From positions 40,620 through 104,619 of the forward strand of contig NZ_JAGPYK010000024.1 in assembly GCF_018070045.1 (NCBI RefSeq): 64,000 nucleotides of DNA, given 5' to 3'. Positions 9,101-16,515 of this stretch are shown one piece after another. Origin of the DNA: Micromonospora sp. U21. Its GTDB lineage: Bacteria > Actinomycetota > Actinomycetes > Mycobacteriales > Micromonosporaceae. The stretch's first letter is position 1. Each line of letters starts with the position of its first letter. The notes below the pieces were generated by a model. It worked only from the letters and a program-made list of their open reading frames with translations, was not told where the DNA came from and ran no database searches. The position numbers and the translations under genes are program-made.

Positions 9101-10810
9101 CTATGCCGCGTCGGCGTAGCAGTCGACGATGGACAGATCCAGCGGAAATCGCACCGGAGTGTCGCCGAACAGCAGCGCGGTGGCCCGCTCACCGCTGCGA
9201 CCGACCGCCTCCGCCACCGCCTCGGCCTGCGCCGCCGGACAGTGCACGACCACCTCGTCGTGCTGAAAGAAGACCAGCTCGGCGTCGGTGCCGGCCAGCT
9301 CGGTGCGCAGCGTGGCCAGCAGCGTCGAGGCCCACTCCGCGGCGGTGGCCTGGATGACGAAGTTGCGGGTGAAGCGACCCCGGGACCGCGCGGCACGGGC
9401 CCGGGGACTCTGCGGATCAGCCATGCCGTCCGGGTCGCCCGCGACCCCGTCCGGGTCGCCGAACCCGGCTGAACCGGGCGGGCAGGTGCGCCCCAGCCAC
9501 GAGCGCACCAGCCCGCCCGCCTCACCCGTGCGCGCCGCCGCCTCGACGTAGCCGAACGCCGTCGGGTAGCTGCGCCGCAACACCGCCAGCGCGGGCACCG
9601 CCGCCCCGCCGGTCTGCCCGTACATCGCGCCGAGCAGGGCCACCTTGGCCCGCGCCCGATCACCGGCGAAGGCGTCCCGGGCGAGGGCGGCGTACAGGTC
9701 ACCGGCCCCGCCCGCCGCCGCCAACCGGGCGTCGCCGGACACCGCCGCCAGCACCCGAGGCTCCAACTGGCCGGCATCGGCGACCACCAACCGCCGGCCC
9801 GGGTCGGCCACCACCGCCCGGCGGATCACCTTCGGGATCTGCAACGCGCCACCGCCCCGGGTGGCCCAGCGGCCCGAGACCACGCCGCCCGGCACGTACT
9901 CCGGCTGGAACCGCCCGTCGCGGACCCACTGCTCACGCCAGGACCAGCCGTGCGCCGTCCAGATCCGGTAGAGCTCCTTGTACTCCAGCACCAGCGGCAC
10001 CGCCGGATGGTCCACCCCGCGCAGCACCCAGGCCCGGGTGTTCGGCAGCTCCACCCCAACCCGGGCGAACGCCTTCAGCAACTCTGCCGGGGAGTCGGCG
10101 TGCAGACGGCGGACGCCGAGCGCGTCGGCGATCCGGGCGGCCAACTCGGCCAGCCGGCGCGGTGGGCCGCCGACCGGGGACGGCTCGCCCAGCAGCTCGG
10201 CGAGGACGGCGTCGTGCACCTCGGCCCGCCACGGCAGCCCGGCGACGCCCATCTCCACCGCGATCAGCGCGCCGGCCGACTCGGCGGCCACCAGCAACCG
10301 GAACCGACCCGGATGCTCGGCGGCGGCGATCCGGGTGAGCTGGTCGGCGTACACCCGGGTCAGGGCGTCGATCCCCGGGCCCGGCGGGCCGGGCATCGTG
10401 TCGAAGAGCGCGCCCTGCCCGTGCCCCGGCGGCGCCGGCGGGCGCGGCGGCGGGTCAGGTGGCACCGGCGCACCGCTGAGCCGGGCCCAGGCGGCGGCGA
10501 ACGAGCGCGGCTCACCCCAGCGACCGGCGTGGCCGAGCAGCAGCGCCTCGGTCAGCTCCACGTCGTGGCAGCGCTCGACACGCACCCCCGCCCGCAGCAA
10601 CGCGGGATAGACCGCGCCGGCGGTCGGCCAGACCCAGCGCGGATGCTCCGCGGCCTCCCGCGCGGCCACGGCGCCGGCCAGGTCAGTGACGATCTCCGCC
10701 GGACCGGTGGGGTGACCCGCGGCGTCCAGCGGGCGCAGCTCTCCCCCACCCCGCTCGTCCGCCACCACCGCCACCAGCACGCCGGCAATTCTCCCCCGCC
10801 CCCCTGACAT
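9101..10810 (-). CDS. Family-A DNA polymerase-like protein (bifunctional 3'-5' exonuclease/polymerase type)
   Basis: The 569-residue protein belongs to the actinobacterial second family-A polymerase group, shorter than Pol I. Motif A is VVADAGQLEPRVLA (Pol I has DYSQIELR), motif B is RAKVALLGAMYGQT, and motif C is FFQHDEVVVHCP, keeping the metal-binding HDE. No convincing DxE exonuclease motif is visible in the N-terminal 200 residues, and there is no 5' nuclease domain. A Pro-rich linker (PPDPPPRPPAPPGHG) separates the parts. Its cellular job is not settled; lesion bypass or repair is a guess. The start is uncertain because the ATG at 10810 abuts a dispersed repeat and has no ribosome site. 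Confidence 0.85.
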   Translation of the reverse strand: MSGGRGRIAGVLVAVVADERGGGELRPLDAAGHPTGPAEIVTDLAGAVAAREAAEHPRWVWPTAGAVYPALLRAGVRVERCHDVELTEALLLGHAGRWGEPRSFAAAWARLSGAPVPPDPPPRPPAPPGHGQGALFDTMPGPPGPGIDALTRVYADQLTRIAAAEHPGRFRLLVAAESAGALIAVEMGVAGLPWRAEVHDAVLAELLGEPSPVGGPPRRLAELAARIADALGVRRLHADSPAELLKAFARVGVELPNTRAWVLRGVDHPAVPLVLEYKELYRIWTAHGWSWREQWVRDGRFQPEYVPGGVVSGRWATRGGGALQIPKVIRRAVVADPGRRLVVADAGQLEPRVLAAVSGDARLAAAGGAGDLYAALARDAFAGDRARAKVALLGAMYGQTGGAAVPALAVLRRSYPTAFGYVEAAARTGEAGGLVRSWLGRTCPPGSAGFGDPDGVAGDPDGMADPQSPRARAARSRGRFTRNFVIQATAAEWASTLLATLRTELAGTDAELVFFQHDEVVVHCPAAQAEAVAEAVGRSGERATALLFGDTPVRFPLDLSIVDCYADAA

Positions 10811-10811
10811 G

Positions 10812-10866
10812 AAAGGAAGGGCACCCTATTAACGCCTCCAGTAGAGGAGGGGCCCCTTCTTAACAC
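10812..10866 (-). repeat. Dispersed hairpin repeat, copy 1
   Basis: Read on the minus strand this is TGTTAAGAAGGGGCCCC, then CTCCTCTACTGGAGGCGTTA, then ATAGGGTGCCCTTCCTTT. Its outer arms are imperfect inverted repeats (AAGAAGGGGCCCC and GGTGCCCTTCCTT) around a small inner stem. The same element occurs at 10920-10976 and 50412-50469. It abuts the polymerase start codon. Confidence 0.85.
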
Positions 10867-10919
10867 GCGTGGCGGCAGTACCCGCCCGCGCGGGGTTGGT
10901 CGGCGCCCTGGGATTGAGC
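10867..10919. other. Spacer between two inverted repeat copies
   Basis: The 53 bases separate two copies of the same repeat in opposite orientation. No gene or promoter is visible in it. Confidence 0.5.
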
Positions 10920-10976
10920 TGTAACAAGGGGCCCTTCCTCTGCACCAGGCGTTAATAAGGTGCCCTTCCTTACACG
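10920..10976 (+). repeat. Dispersed hairpin repeat, copy 2
   Basis: The plus strand reads TGTAACAAGGGGCCCTTCCT, CTGCACCAGGCGTTAATAAG, GTGCCCTTCCTTACACG. It is the same family as copy 1 but inverted relative to it. The outer arms can pair, giving a hairpin upstream of the ABC exporter operon. Confidence 0.85.
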
Positions 10977-11012
10977 GCCGGAAACGGGTCGGTGGGGCGT
11001 TGGCGCGGTCGG

Positions 11013-11018
11013 TAGCGT
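11013..11018 (+). promoter_or_regulatory. -10 box TAGCGT, leaderless promoter
   Basis: TAGCGT lies 6 nt before the GTG at 11025 and supports that start over the in-frame ATG at 11079. Confidence 0.55.
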
Positions 11019-11024
11019 GGCCGG

Positions 11025-12881
11025 GTGCCCCCGCAGATTCCGCATTCCGAGCCTGGCACTCCGGACACCGGGGGTCCGATGCGTTACCTCTGGTGGCTGG
11101 TCCGCCGCCAGCCCTGGCGGGTGCTGCGCGGCAGCCTGCTCGGGACGGCCTGGATGATCGGGCTGTCGGTCCGGCCCTACCTGATCGCCCGCGCCGTCGA
11201 CGACGGGCTACGCGCGGGCGACACCCAGGCCCTGGCGCTCTGGGTGGCGGCGATCGTCGTCGCGGGCGTGGGGCTGTCGTACCTGGGCACCATGCGGCAC
11301 CGCACGATGACCTTCATCCGGGAGGACGCCAAGGCCCGCTCGGCCGCCGTCGTGCTGCGGCAGCTGTCCCGGATCGGCGCGGTGCTGCCGCGTCGGGTCG
11401 CCGCCGGCGAGGTGGCCACCATCGGCGGCTCCGACATCGACTGGTCGGCGCAGGTGCTCACGCTGACCGGACCGGGGGTCGGCGCGGTCGTCGCGTACGC
11501 GGTCATCGCCGTGTTGCTCTGGTCGATCTCCCCGATGCTCGCGCTCTGCATCCTGGTGGGAGTGCCCGCGGTCGGGCTGGTCGTCGGCCCGCTGCTACGC
11601 CGCCTGGAGCGGGCCGAATCGGTCTACCGGAAACAGCAGGGCGCGCTCACCGCCCGATCCGGAGACATCGTGGCCGGGCTACGGGTGCTCGCCGGGGTGG
11701 GCGGCCGGGACCTGTTCGCCCGACGGTACGCGGCCAGATCCCGCGACCTGCTCGCCGAGGGCTACCGGGTCGGCGCGGTCAACAGCTGGATCGACGCGGC
11801 GACGGTCGCCATCCCCGGACTGTTCCTGGCGGTGGTGGTGTGGCTGACGGCCCGGATGGCGGTGACCGGTGACGTCACCATCGGTGAGCTGGTCGCCGTC
11901 TACGGCTACGTGGCGACCCTGATCGTGCCGGTCTGGTTCCTGCTCGAAGGCAGCCACCAACTGATCCGCGGCCGGGTCGCCGCCCGGCGGATCGTCGCCC
12001 TGCTCAAGCTGGCCCCGGACGACGTCGGTGGCCCGCGCAGCGCACCGGATCGGCGGGACAGCGTTCCCGACCAGCGCCGCCCGGACGTCGTAGCCGCGCC
12101 GGAGCACCCCGCAGACCTGCACGACCCGGCGACCGGGCTGACCGTCCCCGTCGGCCGGCTGACCGGCGTGGCCGCCGACGACCCTTCGGCGGCGCTGGCC
12201 CTGGCCGACCGGCTCGGCCGGTACGTGGCCAGCGAGTCCACCTGGGGCGGTGTGCGGCTGACCGGGATAGCCCTGGACGAGGTTCGCGCACGCATCCTGG
12301 TCGCCGATCACGACTCGTACCTGTTTCCCGGCACGCTCCGGGACATCCTGCTCTGCCGGACAGAGTCCGACGACGCCCGGTCGAACGACGACGCCCGGTC
12401 GAACGACGACGCCCGGCTGAGGGTCGACGACGAGCGGATCAGCGCGGCTCTGCGGGCCGCGTCGGCCGAGGACATCGTCGGTGCGCTGCCGGCCGCGCTG
12501 GACACCGTGATCGACGCCCGGGCCCGTACGCTCTCCGGCGGCCAGCGGCAACGGGTACGCCTGGCCCGGGCGCTGCTCGCCGAGCCCGAGGTGCTGATTC
12601 TCGTCGACCCGACGTCGGCGGTGGACGCGCACACCGAGGCGCGGATCGCCGAACGGCTACGTGTCGCGCGGGCCGGACGGACGACCGTCGTGCTCGCCAC
12701 CTCGCCGCTGCTGCTGAGCCGGACCGACCTGGTCGCCCACCTGCGCGAGGGTCGGATCGTCGCCAGCGGCACCCACACCGACCTGCTCGACCAGGACCCC
12801 GGCTACCGGCACCTGGTGGCCCGGGACAGCGCCGATCCCGACCTCGATCGACCCGCCGACGCCGAGGGGGCCTATCCGTGA
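11025..12881 (+). CDS. ABC exporter half-transporter, degenerate Walker A
   Basis: The 618-residue protein fuses a six-helix exporter membrane domain (about residues 20-330) to a nucleotide-binding domain. The signature LSGGQRQRV is intact from residue 503. The Walker A loop is gone: the equivalent position near residue 381 reads GVAADDPSAALALADRLG with no GKS/T. After Walker B the catalytic Glu is Pro (LVDPTSAVD). This subunit therefore cannot hydrolyse ATP alone but can supply a signature motif to a partner. A tandem DDARSN repeat lies at about residues 448-465. GTG at 11025 follows a leaderless -10 box; ATG at 11079 is the alternative. The stop overlaps the start of the partner gene. Confidence 0.92.
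   Translation: MPPQIPHSEPGTPDTGGPMRYLWWLVRRQPWRVLRGSLLGTAWMIGLSVRPYLIARAVDDGLRAGDTQALALWVAAIVVAGVGLSYLGTMRHRTMTFIREDAKARSAAVVLRQLSRIGAVLPRRVAAGEVATIGGSDIDWSAQVLTLTGPGVGAVVAYAVIAVLLWSISPMLALCILVGVPAVGLVVGPLLRRLERAESVYRKQQGALTARSGDIVAGLRVLAGVGGRDLFARRYAARSRDLLAEGYRVGAVNSWIDAATVAIPGLFLAVVVWLTARMAVTGDVTIGELVAVYGYVATLIVPVWFLLEGSHQLIRGRVAARRIVALLKLAPDDVGGPRSAPDRRDSVPDQRRPDVVAAPEHPADLHDPATGLTVPVGRLTGVAADDPSAALALADRLGRYVASESTWGGVRLTGIALDEVRARILVADHDSYLFPGTLRDILLCRTESDDARSNDDARSNDDARLRVDDERISAALRAASAEDIVGALPAALDTVIDARARTLSGGQRQRVRLARALLAEPEVLILVDPTSAVDAHTEARIAERLRVARAGRTTVVLATSPLLLSRTDLVAHLREGRIVASGTHTDLLDQDPGYRHLVARDSADPDLDRPADAEGAYP
12367..12420 (+). repeat. 18-bp in-frame tandem repeat inside ABC gene
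   Basis: The unit GACGACGCCCGGTCGAAC occurs twice in full with a third partial copy. It encodes DDARSN repeats in a surface region of the nucleotide-binding domain before the signature motif. The 18-bp unit keeps frame, so copy changes would not break the gene. Confidence 0.85.
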
Positions 12882-14629
12882 GCCGACTGCCGGTGGCGGA
12901 CCGCAGGACCGTACGCCGGGCGCTGCGGGACCTGATCGGCCGGCACCGCCGGGCGGTCGGCGTCGTGCTGGCGCTGCACGGCGCCGCCGCGGTCGCCGGG
13001 CTCGCCCCGCCGTGGCTGCTGGGCACCATCGTCGACCGGGTCACCGCGGGCGCCGGTGTGGCCACAGTGGACCGGCTGGCGCTGGCGATCGGCGGATGCG
13101 TCCTGGTGAGCGCGTTGCTCTCCCGCTACGCGCAGTACGCCGGCCACCGGTTCGGGGAGCGGGCCGTCGCCGACCTGCGCGAGGAGTTCGTCGACCGCAC
13201 GCTCGGGCTGCCCGTCTCGGTCGTCGAGCGGGCCGGTTCCGGGGACCTGGCCACCCGCAGTTCCGTCGACGTGTCGACGGTCGGCACCACGGTCCGGGAC
13301 GTGGTGCCCACCATCGTCATCGCCTCGGTGCAACTGGCGCTGCTGTTCGGGGCGGTCTTCCTGCTGCACCCGCTGCTCGGGCTGGCAGCGCTGGCCGGGC
13401 TGCCGTCGATCTGGGCGGTGACCCGCTGGTACCTGCGGCGAGCCAGCTCCGCGTACCTCGTTGAGGGCGCGGCGGCCGCGGAGCTGACCGAGACGCTGAC
13501 CACCACCGCCGAGGGAGCCCGCACCGTCGAGGCGCTGCGGCTGGCCGATGACCGCATCCGGCACGGCACCACCCGCATCACCCGGGTATGGCGGGCCCGG
13601 CGGGCAACTCTCGCACTGCGCACCGTGTTCTTCAGCGTGGTGGAGGCCAGCTATCCGCTGCCGGTAGCCATGGTCCTGCTCGTCGGCGGGTATCTGCTCG
13701 CTGAGGACATGGTGTCGCTCGGCGCGGTGGTCGCCGCGGCGCTCTACCTCCAGCAGGCGATCGAACCACTGGACCGGCTGCTGCAGTGGACGGAGCAGGC
13801 GCAGCGCGGCTTCGCGTCGTTCGCGCGGGTGCTCGGCGTCGGTCTGGTCCCGCCGGAGCCGCCCGGCACGGTGGCCACCTCACGGGGAGAGCGGCTCCTC
13901 GTGCGCGGGGCGCGGTTCTCGTACGCCGGGGGGCGCGACGTGCTGCACGGCATCGACCTGGAGGTGCGGCCCGGGGAGCGGCTGGCCGTCGTCGGCCCGT
14001 CGGGGGCCGGCAAGTCCACCCTGGCCCGGCTGCTGGCCGGGATCGACGCACCGCGTCACGGCGTCGTCAGCATCGGTGACTGCCCGGTGACCGACCTCGA
14101 CCCCGCCGAGCGTCGTCGCCGGATCGCCCTGGTCACCCAGGAACACCACGTCTTCATCGGCTCGCTACGCGACAATCTCGCCTTCGCCGCCCCGGACGCT
14201 TCCGACGAGCAGATGCGCTCCGCGTTGGTCACGGTGGGCGCCGACTGGTCCGCCGAGCTGCCCGACGGCCTGGACACCGCGCTCGGGGACGGGGCCCGGC
14301 AGCTCGGCGCGGCCGAGGCGCAGCAACTGGCATTGGCCCGGTTGGTGCTCGCCGACCCGCACACGCTGATCCTGGACGAGGCGACCGCCGCGCTCGATCC
14401 GACGACCGCCCGGCGTACCGAGCAGGCGTTGGCCGCCGTGCTCGTCGGGCGGACCGTCATCGCCATCGCGCACCGGCTCAACACCGCGCACGACGCCGAC
14501 CGGGTCGCCGTCCTGGCGGACGGCCGGATCACCGAGATCGGCAGTCACGACGAGCTGGTGGCGGCCGACGGGGCGTACGCGGCTCTGTGGCACTCCTGGC
14601 ACGCCCACGCCGACGAGCGCCCGAGGTGA
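12878..14629 (+). CDS. ABC exporter half-transporter, degenerate signature
   Basis: The 583-residue partner has the same exporter layout. Here Walker A is intact (GPSGAGKST from residue 373), as are the Q-loop region, Walker B with catalytic Glu (LILDEATAALD) and the H-loop (IAHRLN). The signature is lost: LGAAEAQQ near residue 476 replaces LSGGQ. With the upstream subunit this leaves one complete composite ATP site and one dead site. The start overlaps the upstream stop by 4 bases. Substrate cannot be read from sequence; drug, lipid or peptide export are all possible. Confidence 0.93.
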   Translation: MSRLPVADRRTVRRALRDLIGRHRRAVGVVLALHGAAAVAGLAPPWLLGTIVDRVTAGAGVATVDRLALAIGGCVLVSALLSRYAQYAGHRFGERAVADLREEFVDRTLGLPVSVVERAGSGDLATRSSVDVSTVGTTVRDVVPTIVIASVQLALLFGAVFLLHPLLGLAALAGLPSIWAVTRWYLRRASSAYLVEGAAAAELTETLTTTAEGARTVEALRLADDRIRHGTTRITRVWRARRATLALRTVFFSVVEASYPLPVAMVLLVGGYLLAEDMVSLGAVVAAALYLQQAIEPLDRLLQWTEQAQRGFASFARVLGVGLVPPEPPGTVATSRGERLLVRGARFSYAGGRDVLHGIDLEVRPGERLAVVGPSGAGKSTLARLLAGIDAPRHGVVSIGDCPVTDLDPAERRRRIALVTQEHHVFIGSLRDNLAFAAPDASDEQMRSALVTVGADWSAELPDGLDTALGDGARQLGAAEAQQLALARLVLADPHTLILDEATAALDPTTARRTEQALAAVLVGRTVIAIAHRLNTAHDADRVAVLADGRITEIGSHDELVAADGAYAALWHSWHAHADERPR

Positions 14630-14663
14630 AAGGAAGGGCACCTTGTGGACGGTGCCCTTCCTT
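14630..14663. terminator. Bidirectional hairpin terminator
   Basis: AAGGAAGGGCACC (14630-14642) pairs perfectly with GGTGCCCTTCCTT (14651-14663) around an 8-base loop. It lies between the convergent exporter and permease genes, and its right arm covers the permease TAA. The arm sequence equals the outer arm of the dispersed repeat. Confidence 0.85.
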
Positions 14664-15591
14664 ACTTCACGGCGCCGGAGGTGAGGCCGGCCTGGATCTG
14701 GCGCTGGAAGATCGCGTACACGATGATCATCGGGAGGATGGCGATGGTCAGCGCGGCGAACAACCCGGACCAGTCCGCCTCGTAGCCGGCGTTCACCGAG
14801 ATGTCCGCGATGCCCTGGGTGAGCACCCACTTGTCCTTCGCGTTGCTGAGCAGCACCAGGGGAAGTTGGTACTGCGCCCACTGACCGATGATGTTGAAGA
14901 TCGCGACGCTGATCAGGCCCGGCTTCGCCATCGGCATCATGACCTGGAAGAACAGTCGGGTGTGCCCGCAGCCGTCGATCAGCCCCGCCTCGGCAACCGA
15001 CGACGGCAGCGTCTTGAAGAACGCGGCCAGGAAGAAGATCGTGAACGGCAGCGAGTACGCGATGTAGACCAGCACCACCCCGGTGTGGGTGTCCAGCAGG
15101 CCCAGGTTCTTCACCACGAAGAAGAGTGGCACCAGGGCCAGGAAGACCGGGAAGGCCAACCCGGAGACGAAGAGGTAGTAGATCGCCCGGTTGCCCCAGA
15201 ACTTGTACCGGGCCAGCACGTACGCCGCCATCGAGCCCAGCAGCATGGTGCCGAAGGTGCTGCATCCGACCACGATCACGCTGTTGATGAAGTACCGACC
15301 GACGCGTGCGGTGGTCCAGGCCCGCCCGAAGTTCTCCCAGCGCAGTTCCGCGGGGAGTGTCCATGGGCTGCTGAAGATCTCGGTGGTGTTCTTGAACGCG
15401 GCGAGGAACGTCCAGAGGATCGGCACGATCACGATCACCGCCCACACGGCGAGCGCGATGTGCCCCAGGCCGGTGAAGAGCCGTGCCTCCGAGCGGGGGC
15501 CCTTCCGCCCCCGCCCACCGGGGGCACCCGGGTCGCCGGTCTTCGGCGGTAGCGCCGCCGGCGTCGGCGGCAGCGTCGACTGCGGGTTCAT
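14662..15591 (-). CDS. Sugar ABC transporter permease (MalG type), importer 2
   Basis: The 309-residue membrane protein has a Pro-rich N-terminal tail and about six membrane segments. The EAA loop reads VAEAGLIDGCGHTRLFFQVMMP, and it ends with the usual FQRQIQAGLTSGAVK. It is strongly similar in sequence to the permease at 21560-22465, so the two importers are paralogous. It is the last gene of the RpiR-SIS-binding protein-permease-permease operon, overlapping the upstream permease stop by one base. The GlcNAc-oligosaccharide importers NgcEFG of Streptomyces are the nearest family known to me. Confidence 0.95.
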   Translation of the reverse strand: MNPQSTLPPTPAALPPKTGDPGAPGGRGRKGPRSEARLFTGLGHIALAVWAVIVIVPILWTFLAAFKNTTEIFSSPWTLPAELRWENFGRAWTTARVGRYFINSVIVVGCSTFGTMLLGSMAAYVLARYKFWGNRAIYYLFVSGLAFPVFLALVPLFFVVKNLGLLDTHTGVVLVYIAYSLPFTIFFLAAFFKTLPSSVAEAGLIDGCGHTRLFFQVMMPMAKPGLISVAIFNIIGQWAQYQLPLVLLSNAKDKWVLTQGIADISVNAGYEADWSGLFAALTIAILPMIIVYAIFQRQIQAGLTSGAVK

Positions 15592-16499
15592 CAGTACTCC
15601 ACGCTTTCCCGCTTGGTGAGCCGCAGCGTCAGCGCCGCGAACGTGAGGGTCAGGAAGAAGAGCGCCACACCCATCGCGGAGGCGTAGCCGTACTTCGAGT
15701 AGACGAAGGCGTTGCGGTAGATCTCCATGGCCAGGACCGTGGTGGCGCCGTCCGGGCCGCCACCGTCCACGGAAAGCACCGCGACGATGGCGAACGCGTC
15801 GAACGCCGCGATGCCCAGGTAGACCCAGGCCACCTGGAGGGTGTCCCAGAGCAGCGGCAGGGTGACCCGGAAGAACAGCGTCACCTTGGTCGCGCCGTCC
15901 ATCTCGGCGGCCTCGTAGATCTCACCCGGGATGGAGGCCATTCCGGCGGAGAAGAGCACCACGTAGAAGCCGACCGCCTGCCAGACCAGCACCGCGATGA
16001 TCGACCAGAGGGCCAGGTTCGGCCGGATCAGGAAGAGCACCGGATCGAAGCCGAGCTTCATCAGCACGCCGTTGATCAGACCGGACTCGTTGGGCCGGTA
16101 GACCATCTGGAACAGCACCGCGATGATGGCCACCGCCAGGACCTGGGGGAAGAAGAACACCACCCGGTAGAACTTCGCCCCCCAGACCCCCTGGCGTTGC
16201 CCGCCGCTGCTCTTGCCGCCCACGTTGAGCAGGAACGAGAAGAACAGGGCGATGGCGATGGTGATCAGCGGCAGGGCAAGCAGCAGTACGCCGTGGTGCT
16301 GGACCGCCTTCCAGAAGCTGCCGTCGTCGAGCAGCCTCCGGTAGTTGTCGAAGCCCACCCACTGCGGGGCCGACAGCCCCCGCCAGTTGGTCATCGAGAT
16401 CTGGAACGCCTGCGCGTACGGCGCGATGACGAAGACCACGTACAGCGTGACCGGGGCGAACAGGAACCCGATCACGAACGGATACTTGCCGTGCCGCAT
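15591..16499 (-). CDS. Sugar ABC transporter permease (MalF type), importer 2
   Basis: The 302-residue permease begins with MRHGKYPFVIGFLFAP and has about six membrane helices. Its EAA loop is YEAAEMDGATKVTLFFRVTLPL. The segment LSVDGGGPDGATTVLAMEIY is typical of NgcF-like permeases. It pairs with the next gene to form the pore and follows the binding-protein gene by 16 bases. A close paralogue lies at 22462-23370, starting with the near-identical MRHGKWPLIVTFL. Confidence 0.95.
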   Translation of the reverse strand: MRHGKYPFVIGFLFAPVTLYVVFVIAPYAQAFQISMTNWRGLSAPQWVGFDNYRRLLDDGSFWKAVQHHGVLLLALPLITIAIALFFSFLLNVGGKSSGGQRQGVWGAKFYRVVFFFPQVLAVAIIAVLFQMVYRPNESGLINGVLMKLGFDPVLFLIRPNLALWSIIAVLVWQAVGFYVVLFSAGMASIPGEIYEAAEMDGATKVTLFFRVTLPLLWDTLQVAWVYLGIAAFDAFAIVAVLSVDGGGPDGATTVLAMEIYRNAFVYSKYGYASAMGVALFFLTLTFAALTLRLTKRESVEY

Positions 16500-16515
16500 G
16501 ACCCCTACGCTCCGA

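Noticed and set aside
10860..11025. Small ORF of about 61 residues between the two repeats
   Set aside because: It is made mostly of repeat sequence and lacks a ribosome site.
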